From NCBI GenBank assembly GCA_028288905.1, contig JAQGHJ010000003.1, positions 1 to 5,428 of the forward strand: a stretch of 5,428 bases of DNA. Direction: 5' to 3'. The DNA is from Phycisphaerales bacterium (lineage in GTDB: Bacteria; Planctomycetota; Phycisphaerae; Tepidisphaerales; Tepidisphaeraceae). The notes under the pieces were generated by a model. The model was given only the letters and a program-made list of their open reading frames with translations, searched no databases and was not told the DNA's origin. The position numbers and the translations under genes were made by a program. Shown here in pieces: positions 1 through 5,428 of the stretch. Each line of letters begins with the position of its first letter. Positions within the stretch are counted from its first letter, which is position 1.

Positions 1-89
1 TAGGACGCGTTCCCGGCCACGTCGGACCAGGTCAGGGTGACGTCGGTCGGGCCGGCCGGGGCGGCCGCCAGGTCGGACACGGCCGCCGG
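1..89 (-). repeat. Partial FN3 domain 17, cut by the left edge
   Basis: The last visible residues read VPAAVSDLAAAPAGPTDV and then TLTWSDVAGNAS before the edge. This is the opening and strand-B Trp of another FN3 domain, so the array continues beyond the window in the C-terminal direction. The opening Pro is followed by AAVSD rather than the usual AAPT, so the second conserved Pro is replaced by Val. Confidence 0.85.
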
Positions 90-3000
90 GACGGTCAGCA
101 CGGTGCCGGTCGCGGCGGCCGAGTCGCCGCCGACGCCCAGGGCCGTCACGCGGTACGTGTACTCGGTCGCCGGGGTCAGCCCGGCGTCGGCGAAGCTCGC
201 GGCGTCGGCGGCTAGGCTTGCGGCGACGGTCGTCCAGGTGTCGCCGGCGTCGGCGCTCCGCTCGACCCGGTACCCGGTCTCGCCGCCGCTGACGTCCGTC
301 CAAGTGACGGTCGCCACGTTGCCGGCGGTCGACGTGCCAGCAACCCCGGTCGGGGCGGCCGGGCGGGTGGACGCCGACAGCTCGGCCGTCGGGGCGGACG
401 GCCCGAACACGCTGGTCGCCGACACGCGGTACAGGTATGCCGTGCCCTCGGTCAGCCCGGTGTCCGTGACGGTGACGACGGCCGGGTCGGCGATCGTGGC
501 GACGGTCGCCCAGTTGTCGCCGGCGTCGTCAGACCGCTCGACGACGTACCCGGTGTTGCGGGTCGACCCGTTCGTCCAGCCGACGGTGACCGAGTCGATC
601 GTGGTGGCCGACACGGCCGGGCCGGTCGGGGCGATCGGGCGGGTCGTGCCGGTGACGAGGGCGGCCCCGGACGCGCTCACCGCGTTGACGGCGATCGCCT
701 TGTAGTAGTACGCGGTCGCCTCGGTCAGGCCGGCGTCCGTGTACCCGCCGACGCCCGAGTCCACGAGCGCGATCTGGGTGTACGTGACGTTGTCCGAGGA
801 CCGGTAGATCTGGACGCCGGTCTGGCGGGCGCTGTTCTCGGCCCAGGTCAGCTCGACGACCGAGCTCGACGTGGCGGCCGACGCCAGGAAGTCGTACAGC
901 GGGGCGATCGCGGTGACCGCGTCGACCGCCGGGGACGCGACGGACAGCACCGGCCCGTTCGCGGCGACCACGCGGTACTTGTACGCGGTCCCGTCCAGCA
1001 CGTTCTCGTCGACGAACGACTCGGCGTTCGCGGCGGCGGTGCCGGCCGACGCCCAGGTGTCCCCGGCGTCGTCCGACCGCTCGATCGTGTACCCGGCCTC
1101 GCCGCCGGAGTGGTCCTGCCAGGTGACCGTGACGTCGGACGCCGTCGGGGCGGCCGCCACGTCGGTCGGCGGGACCAGGGTGGTGTCGGCCGCCGCCTCG
1201 GTGCCCGGGGCGGACTCGCCGCCGGCGTTGTACGCGGTGACGCGGTAGGCGTAGGCGTGGTTCTCGGCCAACCCGGCGTCCGTGTACGCCGTCACGCCCA
1301 CGCCGAGCGTGGTGACCGCGTCCCAGGTGTCGCCGGCGTCGGCCGTGCGGTACAGGCGGTACTCGGTCTCGCCCGCCACGTCGTTCCAGGTCAGGCTGAC
1401 GGACGTGCCGTCCGGCTGGACGACGCCGGCCAGGCCGGTCGGGGCGGACGGGATGCGGGTGGCCACGACCGGGCCGGTCGTCTCGGACGCCCCGCCCTCG
1501 TTGGCGGCCGTCACGCGGTAGCTGTAGGTCGACCCGGCGACGGTGCCGGCGTCGGCGAAGGAGGTGCCCGTGACGTCGGACCCGACGACGGCCCAGGTGT
1601 CGCCGGCGTCGTCCGACCGCTCGACGGTGAACGTGTCGGCGTTGACGGACGCGTTCGTCCAGCCGACCGCGATGCCGCCGGCCTGCTCGGTGGCCGTCAG
1701 GTTCGTCGGGGCGGCCGGGCGGGCGGTGCCGCCGGCCAGGTCGCTGTACCCGCTGTCGCGGCCGACGCCCATCGTGGCGGCGACGCGGTAGTCGTACGCC
1801 CCGCCCTCGGTGGCGGTCGTGTCGGTGAACGTGGTCGCGTCGGCGTCGGCCGTGCCGACCGCGACGAACGACCCGGCCCCGGCGACCGACCGCTCGATCC
1901 GGAACCCGGTCTCGTGGGCCGAATGGTCGACCCAGTTGACGGTGATGTCCGTAGTGCTCTGGCTGACGGTGGACGCGTCGGACGGGGCGGCCGGCGGGAC
2001 GTTCGCCGTGGCCGCGGCCGAGTCGACCGACCGGGCCTCGTCCTGGGCGGCGTGGACGCGGAAGGTCGGGCTCGTGCCCTCCTCGACCGCGACGGTGTAG
2101 GTGGTGACGCCGGCCAGGGTCGTGCCGGCCAGGGTGAACGTGTCGCCGCCGTCCGTCGACACCTCGACGACGAACGCGGTCTCGTGGGCCGACGCGTCGG
2201 TCCAGGTCACGTCGACCGAGGTGGCCGACGTGGCGGCGGCGGCGACGTCGATCGGGGCGGCCGGGAGCGTGGTGGCCGCGACGTCGTCGCTGGCGACCGA
2301 CGCCCCGCCGACGCCGGCGGCCGTCACGCGGTACTGGTAGATCGTGCCCTCGGCGGCCGAGTCGTCCGTGAACGTCGTGACGTCCTCGTCAACGGTGCCG
2401 ACGATCCCGAACTCGCCGCCGACCGTCGCCCGCTCGACCACGTACCCGGTCTCGCCGGTCGAGTGGTCGGCCCAGGTCAGGGTGACGCCCTCGGCCGTCA
2501 CGGCCGTCACGGCGAGCGTGCTCGGGGCGGCCGGGCGGGTGGTGGCGCCCGCCGTGTCGCTGGCGGCGCTGTCGCCGCCGGCGTTCAGGGCGACCACGCG
2601 GTAGCCGTAGCCCGTCGCCTCGGTCAGACCGGCGAAGTCGTCGAACGTGGTCGTGGCGACTTGGCCGGCGGTCGCCCAGGTTTCGCCCTCGTCGGCCGAG
2701 CGCTCGACGCGGTAGCCGGTGGCGCCGGTGACGGCGGCCCAGGACAGCCCGATGTGGGCGGCGGCGACGCTCGTCGCCGCGACCGACGTCGGGGCGAGCG
2801 TGCGGGTCGAGCCGGACGCCGCTTGGCTGGCCAGCGACTGGCCGCCGGCGTTCGTCGCCCGCACTCGGTAGGCGTAGGCGGTGGCCGGGGAAACGGTGGT
2901 GTCGGCGAAGGAGGTGTCTTCGGCGTCGGCCGTGCCAACGGGGGCGTACGCCCCGCCGCCGGTCGACCGCTCGATCACGTACCCGGTGACGGTGCCGGTC

Positions 3001-5428
3001 GACCCGTTCGACCAGGACACGGTCAGGGCCGACGAGCTGACGGACGCGACGCCCACCCCGGTCGGGGCGTTCGGGACGGTCGTGGCCGTCACCGCCGTGG
3101 CGTACGCCGACACCCCGCCGGCCGCGTTGGCCGCCCGCACCCGGTACTCGTAGCTCTTGCCTTCTGCGGCCGACGCGTCGGTGTACGCCGTCGCGTTCGC
3201 GGCCGCCGTGGCGAGCGGGGACCAGGTCTGCGACCCGACCGCCCGCCGCTGCACTTGGAAGCCGGACTCGCCGGCCGAGTGGTCGGCCCACGTCAGGGCG
3301 ACCTGCGACCCGTTGGCCGCCAGGGCGGCGGACAGGTTCGTCGGGGCCGACGGCAGCGACGTGGCCGTCACCGCGGCCGAGTTCGCGCTGGTCCCCTGCC
3401 CGGCGATCACGGCCCGGACGCGGTAGCTGTAGGTGACGCCCTCGACGGCGGCGGCGTCGGAGTAGGACGCGGCGTTAGCCGGGAGCGTGGCAATCGTGGC
3501 GAACGACCCGCCGCCGGCGGCCCGCTCGGCGACGTAGGCCGTCTCGGTCCCCGCGTTGTCCGTCCAAGCCAAGTTGATGGTGGTGGACGTGGCCGGCGTG
3601 GCTGTCAGGTTCGACGGGGCGGCCGGGTTGGTGGTGGCGTTGGCGGTCGCGGAGTAGTCCCCGCCGACCAGCCCGACCGCCCGCACCCGGTAGTAGTAGG
3701 CCGTGCCCTCGGTCCGGCCGGTGTCGGAGTACGCGTCGGCGTCGGCGGCCAGCGTGGCGATCGTCGCCCACGTGGTGCCGTTCGTCGACCGCTGCAGTTC
3801 GACGCCGGTGGCCGTGGCCGACCGGTTCGCCCAGGCCAGGTCGAGCCGGGCCGGGGACACCTGCGTGACGAACAGCGTGTCCGGGGCGGCCGGCATGCTG
3901 GCGGCCGTCGCGACGATCCCGGCGGCCGACGGCAGCGTGCCGAACAGGGCCGTCACCCGGTAGCTGTAGCTCGTGTTCTCGGCGACCGCGGCGTCGGCGA
4001 ACGCGTCGGCCCCGCCGCCGACGATCGCGACCTCGGCCCAGGCGTCGGTCCCGGTGACCGACCGCTCGACCCGGTAGCCGGTGGCCGCGGCGCTGCGGCG
4101 GGTCCAGGAGACGTCGATCTCGGCGTCGGACGCCGCGACGGCGACCGCGTCGGCCGGGGCGGCCGGGCGGGTCGTGACCGAGACGCTCGTCGCCCCATTT
4201 GCGGCCGTCCCGACGTTCGCCTCGCCGCTCCCGCCGGTCGCGCTGACCCGGTAGGCGTAGGTGGTGGCCTCGGCGGCCGTCGCGTCGATGAACCCGCTCA
4301 GGTTCGCCTCGGTCTGCCCGACCGCGGCGAACGTCACGCCGTCCGTCGACCGCTCGACGAGGTACCCGGTCTCGTTGTCGGCCGCGTCGGCCCAGGTGAC
4401 GGCGACCGTCCCGTCGGCCGCGGCGACCGCCGACACGGCGGTCGGTGGGACCGGGGCGGTCTCCGTGTTACCGACCGACACCGGGCTCGCCCCGCCGGCG
4501 TCGATCGTCGCAAAGCTGATCGACCCGTTGCCCGGCTGGACGGCGGCGACGAACCCCTCGCCCCCGCCGCTCTGCAGCTGCTGCGTCTCGAAGCCCGAGC
4601 CGGGCTTGCCGGCGACGAACACCCCGTCGGCCGCCGCGTCGTAGAACACGACCTTCGGCAGGCCGGTGACCGGGTCGATCATCAGGGCCGGGGTCGGGTC
4701 AGACCCGGCCGGGACGGTCGCGATCGTGGTCGCGGCGAACGTCCGGCCCTTGGCCCCGCCGGCCTCGGCGAGCTTGATCGCCCCGGTCGCCGGGTCGTAG
4801 TAGCTGACGGTCGGCAGCCCGTTCGCCCCGATCGCCAGCCCGACGTCCGCGGCCGCGCCCCCGAGCGTCTCGACCGTCGTCGTCTTGCCCTTGGCCGTCA
4901 CCAGGACGTGCCCGGTCGCGTCGGCGAACGCGACGACCGGCTTGTTCGTCGCCGGGTCGATCGCCAGGCTGCTGAACTGCCCGACGTCGCCCTTCTTGGC
5001 GACCGTCGCGACGTTCCACTTGTTCTTGGCGGCGTTCTTGAGCGTGGCCAGCCGCAGGTCCCCGCCGTCCCGCTTGTAGTAGCTGATCGTCGGGACGCCC
5101 TTGGCGTCGAACGCCAGCGACGGGTTCTCCCCGACGTTCCCCTTCGTGTCGACGGCGACCGTCTTCCAGGCCGACCCGTCGAAGAACGCGTACCGCAGGT
5201 CGCCGTTGGCCGCGTCGAAGTACGCGACGCCCGGGTGGCTCGCCTTGTCGACGGCGAGCGACGGGTTGCGGCCGACGTCGGCGCTGGACCCGTCGATCGT
5301 CGCCGGCGCCGTCCACGCCCCGGCCGGGGACTGGAGGGTGTACTTGAGGTTCTTGGCGGCCGCGTCGTAGTAGGCGACGTGCAGGTTGCCCGCGGCGTCG
5401 TACGCCATCGAGCTGTCGGCCCCCGGCT
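1..5428 (-). CDS. Giant modular surface/secreted protein, propeller-like repeats plus FN3 array (partial, both ends missing)
   Basis: One uninterrupted reading frame crosses the whole window on the minus strand, giving 1808 complete codons with neither start nor stop in view. Residues 1-310 are seven propeller-like repeats, residues about 310-324 a linker ending ETAPVPPTAV, and residues 325-1808 consecutive FN3 domains. The frame is confirmed by the recurring YxYRV motif, which stays in phase at all sixteen complete domains with 267-291 base spacing. I found no cysteine and no hydrophobic stretch long enough for a membrane segment. FN3 arrays in bacteria typically act as spacers or adhesive modules in extracellular enzymes and surface proteins; propellers often bind ligands. 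An export signal would lie upstream (right of the window) and any anchor or sorting domain downstream (left), so location is inferred. No enzymatic domain is visible. The specific function is unknown; a giant adhesin-like or matrix protein is the best guess. Confidence 0.95.
1051..1084 (-). repeat. 34-base near-identical repeat, copy in FN3 domain 13
   Basis: This 34-base segment, encoding the ERSDDAGDTWA hairpin, differs by one base from 1591-1624 (domain 11), exactly 540 bases away, or two domain lengths. A third copy at 508-541 (domain 15) differs from 1591-1624 by two bases, and 232-265 (domain 16) is a more diverged copy. Similarity drops on either side of the segment. It could be a remnant of duplication or gene conversion, or simply a conserved peptide written with very restricted codons. 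Confidence 0.7.
1591..1624 (-). repeat. 34-base near-identical repeat, copy in FN3 domain 11
   Basis: This is the partner of the copy at 1051-1084, with one mismatch (the glycine codon is GGC here and GGG there). It encodes the same ERSDDAGDTWA hairpin between strands C and C' of the FN3 fold. Confidence 0.7.
4455..5428 (-). repeat. Seven tandem propeller-blade-like repeats, N-terminal part of the protein
   Basis: Seven units can be aligned on the position of the Asp in SLAxD. Its codon begins at 5397, 5247, 5106, 4956, 4827 (Gly instead), 4674 and 4536 (Gln instead), so spacing is 43-51 residues. Units 2-4 read ADVGRNPSLAVD, NVGENPSLAFD and DVGQFSSLAID. Each is followed by a beta strand such as GVAYFD or TISYYK and then GDLRYA or GDLRLA, ending in a Trp-containing strand. 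Unit 1 lacks its beginning at the window edge. Units 5-7 are looser (GLAIGANGLPTVSYYD, then ALMIDPVTGLPKVVFYD, then AAVQPGNGSISFA). The short four-strand-like period and conserved aromatic strands suggest a beta-propeller, and seven units would make one complete propeller, but more units could precede the window. The region is lysine-rich (about 19 residues), unlike the rest of the protein. It is not a classical BNR/Asp-box propeller, since SxDxGxTW is missing here. Confidence 0.75.

Larger units (their letters stand above)
90..1718 (-). repeat. FN3 domains 11-16, subgroup rich in Asp-box-like SxDxGxTW hairpins
   Basis: Five of these six FN3 domains carry an Asp-box-like octapeptide directly after the VERS/IERS strand: SDDAGDTW at 1593-1616 (domain 11), TADAGDTW at 1323-1346 (domain 12), SDDAGDTW at 1053-1076 (domain 13), SDDAGDNW at 510-533 (domain 15) and SADAGDTW at 234-257 (domain 16). 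Domain 14 has SSDNVTY there instead. In the earlier part of the array only domain 7 has a full match (SADEGETW, 2676-2699), with weaker forms such as STDGGDTF in domain 9. The shared motif suggests these domains spread by internal duplication more recently than domains 1-10, although selection on the hairpin would look similar. Confidence 0.8.
1..4454 (-). repeat. Array of 16 complete and 1 partial fibronectin type III domains
   Basis: Domains follow one another without linkers. In order from the N-terminal side they occupy 4454-4167, 4166-3894, 3893-3627, 3626-3354, 3353-3075, 3074-2802, 2801-2535, 2534-2265, 2264-1995, 1994-1719, 1718-1452, 1451-1176, 1175-909, 908-639, 638-363, 362-90, and 89-1 (cut). 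Lengths are 89-96 residues, the normal FN3 size. A typical domain opens RPAAPTNLTA, has a strand-B Trp as in VTWTD, a strand C such as TGYRVERS, a T/SxTD or SFxD turn before strand F, then YxYRVxAxNxxG and a closing ATT. Deviations: domain 7 opens with TLAPTSV, domain 9 has PTFRV for YxYRV, and domain 14 has YYYKAIAV. Only three lysines occur (complement of 3156, 978 and 699). Array length and regularity fit a stalk or spacer that projects another domain from the cell, which is inference. Confidence 0.93.

Noticed and set aside
2389..3291. 300-codon minus-strand open frame rich in Arg, Gly and Asp
   Set aside because: It lies in another frame of the same strand over FN3 domains 5-8, with the low-complexity Arg/Gly composition typical of frame-shifted high-GC coding sequence.
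2624..4198. Pro/Arg/Ser-rich minus-strand frames (2624-2938, 3953-4198) and a 98-codon frame at 3475-3771
   Set aside because: All sit inside FN3 domains in alternative frames, with low-complexity sequence and no independent support.
1..4454. The regular 270-base periodicity as a possible CRISPR array or non-coding satellite
   Set aside because: Repeat units are long, diverged, free of spacers and preserve reading frame exactly; the period is explained by 91-residue FN3 domains.
37..4644. A series of plus-strand open frames with repeating peptides (VxPASxxRSTxYPVS and VTR-like endings)
   Set aside because: They are antisense images of the FN3 repeats in one frame, broken at similar places in each repeat, and begin at arbitrary ATG or GTG/TTG-type codons without recognisable ribosome binding sites. 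The opposite strand gives a continuous, clearly recognisable domain array.
4699..5316. 205-codon minus-strand frame over the propeller region
   Set aside because: Its composition is Arg/Gly/Asp-rich with no recognisable fold, whereas the overlapping through-frame shows conserved repeats. It is a shadow frame.
5406..5408. In-frame ATG (residue 7, SSMAYD) as a possible translation start
   Set aside because: It falls within the first propeller-like repeat, which already matches the repeat pattern upstream of it, and the frame is still open to the window edge. No signal peptide follows it.
1..5428. A multi-gene defence, mobile or biosynthetic system
   Set aside because: Only one gene is present and all recognisable sequence belongs to propeller-like and FN3 repeats; there are no transposase, nuclease, toxin or synthetase motifs in the coding frame.

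Overview
The window is the interior of one very large gene on the minus strand. Reading right to left, in the frame whose codons begin on the complement of positions divisible by three, translation runs from one edge to the other (1808 complete codons). I checked the in-window TCA, TTA and CTA triplets I could find on the plus strand, and none falls in the stop phase. No start codon with a ribosome binding site, stop codon, promoter, terminator or RNA gene is visible, so both ends of the gene lie outside the window. Other long open frames on both strands are by-products of the very high GC content (first 60 bases 75% GC; third codon positions almost all G or C).

The encoded segment has two parts. 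The N-terminal part (positions 5428 down to about 4455, about 324 residues) holds seven tandem units of 43-51 residues resembling the blades of a beta-propeller. The core pattern is SLAxD, then a Pro and a Tyr-Tyr/Phe-Asp strand, then (G)DLxYA. The pattern is sharp in units 1-4 and decays through units 5-7. After a short Thr/Pro-containing linker comes an array of fibronectin type III (FN3) domains: 16 complete ones of about 91 residues each and a 17th cut by the left edge. Nearly all carry the FN3 landmarks: PxAP opening, strand-B Trp, TGYxVERS strand C, and YxYRVxAxNxxG.

Odd points are the near-absence of lysine from the FN3 array (3 in about 1,484 residues, against about 19 in the 324-residue propeller), the apparent absence of cysteine, and an Asp-box-like S-x-D-x-G-x-T-W hairpin in six FN3 domains, five of them clustered toward the C-terminal side.

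This is most likely an extracellular or cell-surface modular protein of a high-GC bacterium. Giant FN3-array proteins of this style are familiar from Planctomycetota, but Actinomycetota, Myxococcota, Chloroflexota or others cannot be excluded from sequence alone. No catalytic domain, secretion signal, anchor or partner gene is in view, so no pathway can be assigned. I see no evidence of a defence system, mobile element or other multi-gene system.
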